This document shows, in pieces, positions 8,053 to 16,961 of a stretch of DNA of 64,000 nt. The translations under genes were made by a program, and so were the position numbers. Below the pieces are notes generated by a model. That model was not told the origin of the DNA, did not search any database, and saw only the letters and a list, made by a program, of their open reading frames with translations. Position 1 is the first letter of the stretch; every line of letters begins with the position of its first letter. The DNA is taken from positions 2,904,345-2,968,344 of the forward strand of contig NZ_CP014226.1 of assembly GCF_001545155.1 (NCBI RefSeq). Direction: 5' to 3'. The DNA comes from Halomonas chromatireducens. Lineage in GTDB: Bacteria > Pseudomonadota > Gammaproteobacteria > Pseudomonadales > Halomonadaceae.

Positions 8053-8114
8053 GCAAACCTACCAATTAACATTCTGGATATTTTTGATATTCTGAAACAT
8101 CAATCATGCTTCTC

Positions 8115-8990
8115 CTATTCCTGATGCTGCCTCGCAACCCATTGAGTATGCTCTCTTGAAAATGCCAGCTCTGCCTCATTAACGAAGTCGGAAAAGGAAA
8201 CCTCATCATTTATCTCGTCTAGGCGTGGTTGGAGTATTCCAATTTCGTGAGCTGTGAGAGCGTAGGCAGAAGCAAGCTCATTGAATTTCTTGATCTGGAT
8301 CCAACCAATGAACGATGCTGCTAAGACTATTAATGGCTCTGTAGGAAGCAAAATCCACTCAGGTTTTGCAATTTTCAAAAGAACTGTAACAGTAGCAGCG
8401 ATGTAGACTAAAATAGTAGCGACGACCCATATTTTTGATGCCTCCCTATTATCAGAGGATTTTTTTGCATACCACTTACGCTGATTATCAATCCTTTGCT
8501 CCTTGTACATCTTCTTACGCGCTTCAAGATCGAGCGACCGAATCTCCTCCATCCGCGGCGTGATTTGATGCTCAGCTGCTAACTCGTCAGCGATTCCCGA
8601 GCCAATATGGCGGTTGGCACGAAGTATCTCTGCCAAAAAATTGCGAAATTCCGCACGGGGTACTTGGACTGTGGGAGCGTCTACGAACGGCTCGGCGCGC
8701 ATCATGTATCGCCAAGTGGATGTCTTGATGGACTCAGCGAGGGCGCGGCAACGATACCAGTCCTGTTCTGGCTTACGCACAGCTCGAAAAAGAAGGACTG
8801 CGGCAGCTAGTACAAATACTAATGCATATAAGACATGGTAGAGCGAATGCTCGCTAAACCCCATACTAAGTATAGCGGCGAAAATGAGCAGTCCGTACTC
8901 AGTCCGTAGAAGGGAAAGGTACTCGTGCTGTTCTGTGCTCGAGGATCTATCGGCCGAACGATACAAGGCGGGATAGTCATTCGTCTCCAT
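8115..8990 (-). CDS. SLATT-domain membrane protein (candidate effector)
   Basis: SLATT domains are two-helix membrane modules of bacterial conflict systems, proposed to permeabilise the membrane when nucleotide signalling is triggered. This 291-residue protein begins METNDYPALYRSADRSS, the hallmark opening of the SLATT_3 type. Two hydrophobic helices follow at about 32-48 and 50-71. A basic helical linker (KKMYKEQRIDNQRKWYAKK) leads to a second SLATT_1-like unit with helices at about 187-207 and 214-231. No signal peptide is needed; both termini are probably cytoplasmic. Its ATG lies 2 bp after the stop of the ThsB-like TIR gene, so the two are translationally linked and presumably act together. 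Confidence 0.85.
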   Translation of the reverse strand: METNDYPALYRSADRSSSTEQHEYLSLLRTEYGLLIFAAILSMGFSEHSLYHVLYALVFVLAAAVLLFRAVRKPEQDWYRCRALAESIKTSTWRYMMRAEPFVDAPTVQVPRAEFRNFLAEILRANRHIGSGIADELAAEHQITPRMEEIRSLDLEARKKMYKEQRIDNQRKWYAKKSSDNREASKIWVVATILVYIAATVTVLLKIAKPEWILLPTEPLIVLAASFIGWIQIKKFNELASAYALTAHEIGILQPRLDEINDEVSFSDFVNEAELAFSREHTQWVARQHQE

Positions 8991-8992
8991 TA

Positions 8993-9400
8993 TCAGGCCA
9001 GCCTTCGAATGGCGTTAACAATAGAGTCAGTATTCCAGTTGACTATCTCGTCAGCAGCCTGCGTAACCGCTGCTGGCATAACTTGAGCCCCTCGTGGCCG
9101 GATGCCCAATATCGGCTTTCCAAGAAGCTCAGCATAATCGATCTCGAACTGTATCCAGTCGCTGTGGGCTACGTACATCCCACCAATGATGATGACAACC
9201 TCTACGGGCCGGATCTGCTCGCGAAGTTGTTCTTTCAGTTCCGCGACGCTCATGCGATCAAATGCGCGATCTTCGGGAACAGAATGATTCGCATAAATAA
9301 ATCGTGGAGAAGCATCGAGAAAATTTATCATACGCTCGTAGCGCTCACTGTACCGCCACGCGTGACTGACAAAAAGTCTATAACGGTGGAGATTTGACAA
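8993..9400 (-). CDS. ThsB-like TIR protein (DUF1863 type)
   Basis: This 135-residue single-domain protein starts at TTG 9400, seven bases after a perfect AAAGGAGG; a GTG at 9430 lacks such a site. It reads YRLFVSHAWRYSERYERM near the start, PVEVVIIIGGMYVAHSDWIQFEIDYA in the middle (Trp then Glu at the TIR catalytic spacing), then LGKPILGIRP. This is the short TIR-like family that includes ThsB of Thoeris, where phage detection leads to an ADP-ribose-type signal. No ThsA (SIR2/SLOG or macro-domain) partner is present. The partner here would be the SLATT protein 2 bp downstream. It is the first gene of the leftward defence block. Confidence 0.82.
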   Translation of the reverse strand: MSNLHRYRLFVSHAWRYSERYERMINFLDASPRFIYANHSVPEDRAFDRMSVAELKEQLREQIRPVEVVIIIGGMYVAHSDWIQFEIDYAELLGKPILGIRPRGAQVMPAAVTQAADEIVNWNTDSIVNAIRRLA

Positions 9401-9868
9401 TGTTGAGCCTCCTTTAAATAAATATTGCACACGCTCTAAATAGATTGACAGCTTTGTGCGTTGAAAAGTTAACTGTCCAGCATTTTCTTGCCGTGCGTAG
9501 CATGGTCTGGCACGTCTCCTTTGGGTCGATTCCGGCCGTCAGCCATGCACTTTCAACTCACGCACCTAATCCAGCCGCACCCCAACCCATGCGGAAGGTC
9601 TCGGTACTCAGAAACTGAGGTCATGGGCTTACGCAAAATTCGACCGCCACCACTAAAGCTTACAAACGAATACATTCAGCCTATACGCTAGGCCAGGGTT
9701 GCACCAGCCTCCCAGGTCAACGCAAGCAACAAGATGTGATGCGAAGTCATATAGATTTTGTAGCCAGCGGTTGGTCAGCGGTCTCAAAAGGCACGCGGGG
9801 TGGAAGTACACGTAGTGGGAGGTCACGATCAGATGGATGCTGGTGTCGAGCGGGTGGTCAGATGGCTA

Positions 9869-9897
9869 GCCGCCATGCTTGGAGCAAGCATGGCGGC
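9869..9897. repeat. 12-bp perfect stem-loop
   Basis: GCCGCCATGCTT (9869-9880) is inverted at 9886-9897 around a 5-base loop. No T-run follows on either strand, so an intrinsic terminator is doubtful. A protein-binding or structured-RNA role is possible. Confidence 0.6.
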
Positions 9898-9943
9898 AGA
9901 GGACTGGGGCTGGCTAGACAATCTGGCATGTATTTCGGCCAGG

Positions 9944-9971
9944 GCCGCTAGGCCGGGGCCGCTAGGCCGGG
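9944..9971. repeat. Two tandem copies of a 14-bp unit
   Basis: GCCGCTAGGCCGGG occurs twice in a row with no mismatch, followed by a partial third copy (GCCG). Each unit contains GGCC-type inverted symmetry. It may bind an integration or regulatory protein, or may just be a slippage product. Confidence 0.6.
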
Positions 9972-10047
9972 GCCGATCTCGACAGCCCTGCTATAGTGTC
10001 CCGGCGTGACGCAGGTGATCTAGCCCTACATGCAGATATGGGCACAA

Positions 10048-10233
10048 TTAATCGTCATCCGGCCCATCGATACGCTCACGGATCCAGGCATCGACATCCT
10101 CCTCGACCCAGGCCACAGCCCGGATCCCTAACGGTACTGGTGATGGAAATTCTTCGGCCTTGATAAGACGATGCATGGTCGAGTTGCTGAAACCGCAGCG
10201 CTGCAGAACCTCGGGACGGCGAATCAGTCGCAT
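10048..10233 (-). CDS. AlpA-family regulator (excisionase-like)
   Basis: This 61-residue protein has the compact MerR-like winged-helix layout of AlpA/phage regulatory proteins: MRLIRRPEVLQRCGFSNSTM, then a second helix, then FPSPVPLGIRAVAWVEEDVDAWI, the usual wing and final helix. AlpA-like proteins activate excision or integrase genes of P4-type islands. It lies downstream of the integrase on the same strand, about 175 bp away. A short upstream frame beginning at 10262 (12 codons) has GGAGGT and overlaps the alpA-like start, so it may act as a translational leader. Confidence 0.88.
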   Translation of the reverse strand: MRLIRRPEVLQRCGFSNSTMHRLIKAEEFPSPVPLGIRAVAWVEEDVDAWIRERIDGPDDD

Positions 10234-10408
10234 GGCATGTTCCTCATACTGGTGAATTTCATTGATCCACCTCCTATAAGGGGTACAGCGCTTTCTAACT
10301 CGTCGTTTTGATCTTCAGCCAGCTCAGCGAGGCCTCATCCTCAGGCGCAAGGCAGTAGCTGCTTGCTGCAGAGCAGAGCTAGCGTGCAACGACTCCATCA
10401 GCGGCGCC

Positions 10409-11692
10409 CTAGCCAGCCGCAGGAGCTGCGTTTCTGCGTGACTCGTCTTCTCTGCCATGACGATACTGCTCAGCGTTATCCAGCCCCACACGCAGTTCGT
10501 CCAAGTAGTTCGCCCAGGTCTGCAGCATCTCGCGCCGCTGATCCAGGAACTTGGTCCGGTTATAGGCACGGCCGTTGGCATCCCGCACCTTATGCGCCAG
10601 CTGTTGCTCAACGTAATGCTCGGGGTAATCCAAGCGCTCAGCGATGATTGTCCTCGCGGTGGCCCGGAACCCGTGGGCGGTCTGCTTGCCCTTGTATCCC
10701 ATGGAGTCTAAGGCGCCCTTCATCGTATTCTCGGACATCGGACGTTTACTGCTGCGCAGGCCAGGTAAAACAAAGTGCCCGCGACCGGTGAGAGGATAGA
10801 GTTCACGAAGAATCGTCACGGCCTGCCGAGGAAGCGGCACGATCAGCGGCGGTGAGTTCTTGCTAGGCAAGAAGCTCCAGGTTGCTTCATCGAGATCGAA
10901 GTCCTTCCAATCCGCATGACGCAATTCCCCAGGACGAACAAACAGCAAAGTAGCCAGCTTCAGAGCAGCGATTGTGACAGGGTGGCCGCGATAGCCATCG
11001 ATTGCCCGAAGGAGCCCGGTGAGTTCTTCGGGATCAGTGATGGCCGCGTAATGACTCACTGTTGGCTGGCGCAATGCGCCTCGCAGGTCGGTCGTTGGGT
11101 CACGCTCAGCTCGACCCGTGGTGATGGCATACCGGATCACCTGGCCCACAACGGTCTTGATGCGAATCGCGGTTTCCAGATGCCCCCGCTTCTCGACCTT
11201 ACGCAGACACTCCAGCAATTCGAGAGGAGCGATGTCCGCTACAGGACGGCTGCCCAGGTAGGGATAGACATCGCGCTCCAGGCGCCTCTTGTTCTTGCTG
11301 TAGTGCATCGGCACGACATTATGCTTGTGAACGTCTTCCAGCCATTCAGTCGCTACGGCCCTGAAGGTGTTCGCCACACCGGCCCGGCCCTCCAGCTTCG
11401 CAATTCTCTTGACGGTGCTGGGATCAGAGCCTTGAGCTAAGAGCGTTTTCGCCTTGTCACGCTCATCACGAGCCTGAGCAAGCGACACATCGCCGTCCTT
11501 ATTGCCGTAGACGCCTATGGCCAGGCGCTTCTCCTTCCCATGGAAGCGGTATTTCAGCCGCCAATATTTCCCACCAGACGGAGTCACCTCCAGATAGAGA
11601 CCGCCCCCATCGGCTAAGCGATAGGTCCTGTCGCGGGGTTTGGCGTTGCGAACGGCGGTGGCGGTCAGTTTGTTCGTCTGGCGTTGGCTCAT
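10409..11692 (-). CDS. P4-type tyrosine recombinase (integrase)
   Basis: This 427-residue protein has an N-terminal DUF4102 arm-binding domain (KLTATAVRNAKPRDRTYRLADGGGLYLEV), a SAM-like core-binding domain, and a C-terminal catalytic domain. Catalytic features include LLFVRPGELRHADW with the first Arg, HGFRATARTI with His and Arg, and a late EQQLAHKV...YNRTKF region carrying the nucleophilic Tyr. Such enzymes insert islands into tRNA 3' ends. Its start codon faces the tRNA 3' end 163 bp away, the expected arrangement, so the island extends leftward from here. The start codon lies inside an inverted repeat, suggesting autoregulation. Confidence 0.95.
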   Translation of the reverse strand: MSQRQTNKLTATAVRNAKPRDRTYRLADGGGLYLEVTPSGGKYWRLKYRFHGKEKRLAIGVYGNKDGDVSLAQARDERDKAKTLLAQGSDPSTVKRIAKLEGRAGVANTFRAVATEWLEDVHKHNVVPMHYSKNKRRLERDVYPYLGSRPVADIAPLELLECLRKVEKRGHLETAIRIKTVVGQVIRYAITTGRAERDPTTDLRGALRQPTVSHYAAITDPEELTGLLRAIDGYRGHPVTIAALKLATLLFVRPGELRHADWKDFDLDEATWSFLPSKNSPPLIVPLPRQAVTILRELYPLTGRGHFVLPGLRSSKRPMSENTMKGALDSMGYKGKQTAHGFRATARTIIAERLDYPEHYVEQQLAHKVRDANGRAYNRTKFLDQRREMLQTWANYLDELRVGLDNAEQYRHGREDESRRNAAPAAG

Positions 11693-11832
11693 GGGGGCAC
11701 CAAATGGGCAACGTGTGGTTGTGCCCCCATTGATGCCCCCTTTGGCGGGGGCATGTCAAGAATCTTTCTGACATGTCATGAAACGTCGCCTATCTCATGA
11801 AGCCCATGGCGACGGGGTTTTTGACATGTTCT
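11690..11832. promoter_or_regulatory. Integrase control region with inverted repeats and candidate arm sites
   Basis: ATGGGGGCAC at 11691-11700 overlaps the integrase start codon and is inverted at 11721-11730. A second inverted pair, ATGCCCCC / GGGGGCAT, occupies 11733-11740 and 11747-11754. Further right, GACATGT or its complement occurs three times between about 11752 and 11830, once inside a TGACATGTCA palindrome. The first set looks like an operator, the second like recombinase arm-type sites between int and the tRNA attachment site. Both roles are inferred from position and symmetry. Confidence 0.55.
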
Positions 11833-11854
11833 GGGATGAAGCGGGAAGAGAATT

Positions 11855-11931
<77 letters not shown>

Positions 11932-12083
11932 TTGCTTGCGCCGCCGTATGATAGCGAAAGCGGCTGGAGGAGGCCAGAGGCAAGCTCCCCGTTTGTTCCT
12001 TCTTTTCCGCTGCCGGGCAGGGCACTTCCGGCCGGTTCCCGTGTCTCGATGATTGGGTATATCGCCCATGGAGAGAGACGCTG

Positions 12084-12419
12084 ATGAAACGATGCCATCG
12101 CCTGGGTGTGAACAGGAGCCGAGCGGCTGGACTGGCGAGCGGCCTGGCCCTGCTGCTGTCACCGTTGCTGGCGGCGTGGGAGCTGGACCCGGCGCAGTCC
12201 CGTGTGTCGGCCACGATCGTGCAGATCGGCCCCGATGGCCCGGTGCCACGCCATCATGAGGTACGCCGATTGGCCGGCAGTGCGGATACCAATGGCGAGC
12301 TGCAGCTGCCGCTTCGCTTGAACCAGAGCGACGTGGTGGAGCGGCTGGGGCCCCTGCCGCCCTGGCTCTCCGGGCTGACCGAGCGCCCCATGGCGACCCT
12401 GACCACCCGCTTCATGTAG
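12084..12419 (+). pseudogene. 5' fragment of a YceI-like periplasmic protein gene
   Basis: The frame starts with a signal peptide (basic start, hydrophobic core ending LLSPLLA) and then AWELDPAQSRV, the usual opening of YceI-like lipid-binding proteins. It ends after 111 residues, whereas YceI proteins are about 190. The last residues (TTRFM) are read from sequence belonging to the opposite-strand MFS fragment. The 3' half is therefore missing. Confidence 0.7.
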
Positions 12420-12631
12420 AGGGACGCTGGCAGGGTCGAAACCACGGTGCCCAGCATCATCATGGCGATGGGCAGCGTGGCCAGACCGGGATCGGGACTC
12501 AGCTGTTGGCCGACCACCCCACTCAGCGTCATCACGGTGATCGACGCCACCATGAACAACACCTGGCTGGTCACCAGGATGGCCACGTTCTGTTTTTCCC
12601 GGCTTACCGGCGCCATAGCAATGCTCTCCAT
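12405..12631 (-). pseudogene. 5' fragment of an MFS transporter gene
   Basis: Read leftward from ATG 12631, about 75 residues resemble the first two transmembrane helices of an MFS transporter: SREKQNVAILVTSQVLFMV, then LATLPIAMMMLGTVVSTLP, ending SLYMKRV, which corresponds to the conserved loop-2 motif. After that the frame runs antisense into the YceI-like fragment and loses similarity. With the facing fragment it marks one deletion that removed the 3' ends of two convergent genes, joined near 12400-12415. Confidence 0.72.
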
Positions 12632-12663
12632 GGGTCGTGAAGAATGAGATTATTTGGGTGGGA

Positions 12664-13008
12664 CTAGAACACCAGCACCTTGTCAGCCCGCTCGGTGGCT
12701 TCAGCCAGGGCGTCCATGGTGCTGCGCTCGGCGCCCTTTACCACCTCCTCGTCGGTAATGCCCCTGGCATCCATACAGGTACCACACAACAGCACGCTGC
12801 CCTTGGTGGTGACGCGCTTGATCATGCGCTCGGCGTTGTAGAAGCCGTCCGGGGTCTTCTGCCCAGCCTTGGCGCCTGACACGGCATCCCCCATCAGGAA
12901 GACCGTAACCTCACCCTCGCGCTTCATCAGTGCATGCGCCATCCGCAGGCCGTTGTAGAGGCGTTCGGTGCCATAGGGAGGATCGTTGATAATGATTAGC
13001 GTCTGCAT
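12664..13008 (-). CDS. DsrE-family protein
   Basis: This 114-residue protein of the DsrE/DsrF-like fold is linked to sulfur-relay chemistry. It starts at ATG 13008, preceded by AAGGAGG. It reads MQTLIIINDPPYGTERLYN, then VTVFLMGDAVSGAKAGQ, and LLCGTCMDARG, where the Cys pair sits at the usual reactive position. It is divergent from an ArsR-rhodanese gene, with 107 bp between start codons containing a palindromic operator candidate. Together they suggest a sulfide- or persulfide-responsive pair; the substrate is not known. Confidence 0.88.
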   Translation of the reverse strand: MQTLIIINDPPYGTERLYNGLRMAHALMKREGEVTVFLMGDAVSGAKAGQKTPDGFYNAERMIKRVTTKGSVLLCGTCMDARGITDEEVVKGAERSTMDALAEATERADKVLVF

Positions 13009-13027
13009 AGCGCCTCCTTGCTATGAT

Positions 13028-13039
13028 TCAATTAATTGA
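13028..13039. promoter_or_regulatory. 12-bp palindrome between the divergent DsrE and ArsR-rhodanese genes
   Basis: TCAATTAATTGA is a perfect AT-rich palindrome, typical in size and composition of an ArsR-family operator. It lies 20-31 bases upstream of the dsrE-like start codon and is well placed to control both genes. Confidence 0.5.
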
Positions 13040-13115
13040 TAGAATGATGGATAGAGATATCATCACCTGTCAAGTCGTACGCTGTGTTGCTTATGCACAC
13101 CCCCGGAGAGACGCC

Positions 13116-13772
13116 ATGACCTCACAACAGGATCTGCTCGATACGCTGGCCCTGGTCGCCCGCGCTTTGGGAAACGGGCATCGGCTGGCGTTGCTGGAGC
13201 GCCTGGCCCAGGGTGATGCCTCGGTCGAAACCCTGGCCAACACCGCCGACCTGACCATCGGCAATGCCTCCCAGCACCTTCAACACCTGCGTCGGGCGGG
13301 GCTCGTCACTGCCCAGCGTTCCGGCAAGCAGATGATCTATCGCCTGACCGATGAACGGATCGTCAACCTGCTGGGCCTGCTCAGGCAGGTGGCCGAGACC
13401 AACCTGGCCGAGATGGAGCGTCTCGTCGGTCGGCTATTCGCGGATGATGACGCCGATAGCGCTATGGAGGCGGTCAGCCGGGACGAACTGCTGGCAGCGC
13501 TTGCAAGCGGCAAGGTGGCACTGCTGGATGTGCGCCCCGAGGAGGAGTACGAGGCCGGCCATCTGCCCGAGGCAATCAACATCCCACTGGAGCAGTTGGA
13601 AGACATGCTGGGCAAGCTGCCTAAAGACAGGGAGATCGTGGCCTACTGCCGAGGCCCCTATTGCGTCCTGTCGCACGAGGCCGTACAGCGCCTGCGTCAA
13701 CTCGGCTATCGAGTTCGACGCTTCGAGGAGGGGTACCCCGAGTGGAAAGCGGCGGGGCTGCCCATAGCCTGA
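13116..13772 (+). CDS. ArsR-family regulator fused to a rhodanese domain
   Basis: Start ATG 13116 is chosen because GGAGAG precedes it; the frame runs further upstream without a good site. The protein has 218 residues. Residues 1-100 are an ArsR winged helix (TLANTADLTIGNASQHLQHL recognition region, then SGKQMIYRLTD wing). Residues from about 120 form a rhodanese domain (ALLDVRPEEEYEAGHLPEA, then AYCRGPYCVLS). The active-site loop CRGPYC carries the persulfide-forming Cys. Such fusions are thought to sense reactive sulfur species. Divergent from the DsrE-like gene. Confidence 0.9.
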   Translation: MTSQQDLLDTLALVARALGNGHRLALLERLAQGDASVETLANTADLTIGNASQHLQHLRRAGLVTAQRSGKQMIYRLTDERIVNLLGLLRQVAETNLAEMERLVGRLFADDDADSAMEAVSRDELLAALASGKVALLDVRPEEEYEAGHLPEAINIPLEQLEDMLGKLPKDREIVAYCRGPYCVLSHEAVQRLRQLGYRVRRFEEGYPEWKAAGLPIA

Positions 13773-13852
13773 CATGAGGTACCGCCATGTCCGATATTCT
13801 CATGGCTCATGAGCCGATCATATGCGGGGGGGTGCCCTTCTCTCACTTCTGC

Positions 13853-14980
13853 TCACTGGCTCTGTGCCAGCCTGACCAGGCTGCGGATCGCCTGCATGTC
13901 ATGGCGAAGCAACAGGCGCTGGTCATCTTCCAGACGCGCCAGATCGATCCACCCATCGGGAGTGGACTCGGCCTTGACGCTGGCCTGTTGCGCTGTCAAC
14001 AGGATGTCCTGAAGTCGATCCAGTGCGGCGATAAGACCGCGGGCCTGGGCAGCTGTCAGTGCGTCCTTCAGCACCAATGCGGGCAGGCGCAGCCGCGTGT
14101 CCATGACACTCACTCCATGGCGAAGCGCCAGCAGCCGTACGGCATTGACCAGCGGAATCAAACCCTGCAGCTTCAGGTTGATGGCATTCTCGTGGGGCGC
14201 TCCCTCACCGTTGCCCGCCAGGCGCCCGAAACGGTCCAGAGCCACGGGTGTCTCATTCAGCAGTGCCGCCATCTCATCGAGGAACAGGCTCGAGCGAGGC
14301 ATCAGTTGCTGAACGTGGTCGCTCAGTGATTCGACGAGGCCAGCGTCGCCATGCACCGGATGGAAATCGAGCAGGATATTGCTCTGCTGGACGCGCTTGA
14401 TGCGCCGATCGCTGGTCCACAGCGTCAATTGATCGCGCCATTCCGAGAGCCGCTTTCGCCACATCGGCCAGCGCGCCATGACATGGCCGGTGCATAGCGG
14501 GATCCCCGCCTCATCCAGCCGTGCCGTGAACCGCTCCCCCAGTGACTGGAAGAAACCATCGATCTCGGTATGCCGTGTATCGGGGTAGTCGGCGATGATC
14601 ATGGCGTTGTCCTGGTCCGGGCCCAGGAGGCTCTCATGGCGGGCACCGGAGCCGAGGACCAATACACAATAAGCGACCGGTGGCACTCCCCAACCCAGCC
14701 CCTTCATCTCGTTGAGCGAAAGCTGGATGGCCCGGCGGTAGAGCAGTTCGTTATGGTCACTGATCAGTTGGCTGATGCGCCAGGCGGGAATATCGAGCCG
14801 CTGCAGCGCCTCGACCAGACGTGTTTGCCAGGCATGAGCCACCGCCAGGTCCGGGGCGGAGCCCAGCTCGGTCAGCGCATCACGCAGGGGGGCAAGCAAG
14901 GTAGAAAGCGTCTCGGGGGCGGGCAAAGTGTCGGCGGCAAAGAGTTCACGCCAAGGCGAGGCACGGTGCAGTAGGCGCAT
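13853..14980 (-). CDS. DUF294-type putative nucleotidyltransferase
   Basis: This 375-residue protein starts at ATG 14980, with GGGAG just upstream. The central region LVLGSGARHESLLGPDQDNAMI matches the GSxxRxExxxxxDxDxxxI signature of DUF294/GlnD-like nucleotidyltransferases. The C-terminal half (GLIPLVNAVRLLALRHG) corresponds to DUF294_C. Relatives usually carry CBS or cyclic-nucleotide-binding domains at the N-terminus; here the first 110 residues are helical and have neither. The substrate is unknown; a protein-modifying or signalling role is inferred. Confidence 0.82.
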   Translation of the reverse strand: MRLLHRASPWRELFAADTLPAPETLSTLLAPLRDALTELGSAPDLAVAHAWQTRLVEALQRLDIPAWRISQLISDHNELLYRRAIQLSLNEMKGLGWGVPPVAYCVLVLGSGARHESLLGPDQDNAMIIADYPDTRHTEIDGFFQSLGERFTARLDEAGIPLCTGHVMARWPMWRKRLSEWRDQLTLWTSDRRIKRVQQSNILLDFHPVHGDAGLVESLSDHVQQLMPRSSLFLDEMAALLNETPVALDRFGRLAGNGEGAPHENAINLKLQGLIPLVNAVRLLALRHGVSVMDTRLRLPALVLKDALTAAQARGLIAALDRLQDILLTAQQASVKAESTPDGWIDLARLEDDQRLLLRHDMQAIRSLVRLAQSQ

Positions 14981-15057
14981 GGAGGCTCCCAAAATAGGCT
15001 ACCCACAGTTTACGACTGCACCGTGCTGTTTTCCCTTGTCCTAATGGATAAGAGCAA

Positions 15058-15357
15058 TCAGCGCGACTTGAACATCTCGTCGCCGACCTGATCGATATAG
15101 CGCTGAGCCTTGCTGACCATCAGCTGGTCACAGGCCTCGCGGCCGGGCACCAGGTCGGAACGCTCGAAGCGGTGCTCGAGCATTTCACCGTCAGCGCCCG
15201 GCTTGCGGATCCAGCCGCTGACGCGGCACTGACCACCCTGGTCGGCCGGCTCGGAAATGATCTGGTAGCCCTTGTACTCGACGGCCTCGGCAGCCGGCGC
15301 GCTTTTGGGCGTATCGTCACCTGAACCGAACAGGCCAGAGAACAGTTTTTTTAACAT
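15058..15357 (-). CDS. HlyU-family protein
   Basis: This 99-residue protein starts at ATG 15357, preceded by GGGAGG. It reads MLKKLFSGLFGSGD, a short linker, then VEYKGYQIISEPADQGGQCRVSGWI and EHRFERSDLVPGREAC, matching the HlyU/DUF-type family (PF10115). Vibrio HlyU is a different, ArsR-like regulator despite the shared name, so a regulatory function should not be assumed. It lies downstream of argG, separated by a small repeat element. Confidence 0.75.
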   Translation of the reverse strand: MLKKLFSGLFGSGDDTPKSAPAAEAVEYKGYQIISEPADQGGQCRVSGWIRKPGADGEMLEHRFERSDLVPGREACDQLMVSKAQRYIDQVGDEMFKSR

Positions 15358-15415
15358 ACAACCTCCCAAGACAGGAGCGTCGGCCAAGCCGGCGCCACCA
15401 CAGGCATCCTTTCAG

Positions 15416-15556
15416 GGAACGCCTGATTTATGTTGCGAGCGAAGAGAGGTTGGCCGCCACCGGAGCACAGAAACCGGAGCCTATGCAGTACTAGGTGAGG
15501 ATTTCGAGCACCGCTGGCGGCCAAGATATCGAGCGCAGTAATAAATCAGCGTTTCC
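15416..15556. mobile_element. MITE-like element with IS5-type ends, inserted on the argG stop codon
   Basis: The 141-bp segment is a long imperfect inverted repeat. The left end GGAACGCCTGATTTATG matches the inward reading of the right end GGAAACGCTGATTTATTA, and similarity continues through TTGGCCGCCA on both arms. It encodes nothing. Flanks are TCAG (15412-15415) and TTAG (15557-15560), fitting the four-base YTAR-type duplication of IS5 relatives with one mismatch. The first ten bases of the right terminal repeat match the left end of the complete IS at 528. The right flank overlaps the TAA stop codon of argG. Confidence 0.7.
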
Positions 15557-16777
<1,221 letters not shown>

Positions 16778-16961
16778 TCGGGGCTCCTTTCTGGTAAGCA
16801 TCATAAGCCGTCAAGTATAGCGTGGCTGTTGCCCGGCGAATACCGGCGGCGGGACGTGCGAGCGGCAAACTGCTAGACTTTCGCGGATTCGGCGGGGCCT
16901 GGCCCCGACTTCTTTCGAGCCGACCAATAAGGAACACGATGCTCACGATAAGGAGAGGCGC

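Larger units (their letters stand above)
9431..10047. other. Gene-free stretch between the defence block and the AlpA-like gene
   Basis: I find no gene with a plausible ribosome binding site and product here. The stretch should hold the promoter of the leftward defence block near its left edge. It contains a 12-bp stem-loop at 9869-9897 and a 14-bp tandem duplication at 9944-9971, both listed separately. Confidence 0.6.

Noticed and set aside
8993..9400. Canonical Thoeris system
   Set aside because: The ThsB-like protein fits, but no ThsA with SIR2/SLOG or macro domain is nearby; the partner is a SLATT protein instead.
13787..14329. Rightward frame after the ArsR-rhodanese gene
   Set aside because: Almost entirely antisense to the DUF294 gene and without family similarity.
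15388..15556. Riboswitch or arginine regulatory structure near argG
   Set aside because: The fold is the inverted repeat of a MITE-like element on the 3' side of argG, not in its leader.
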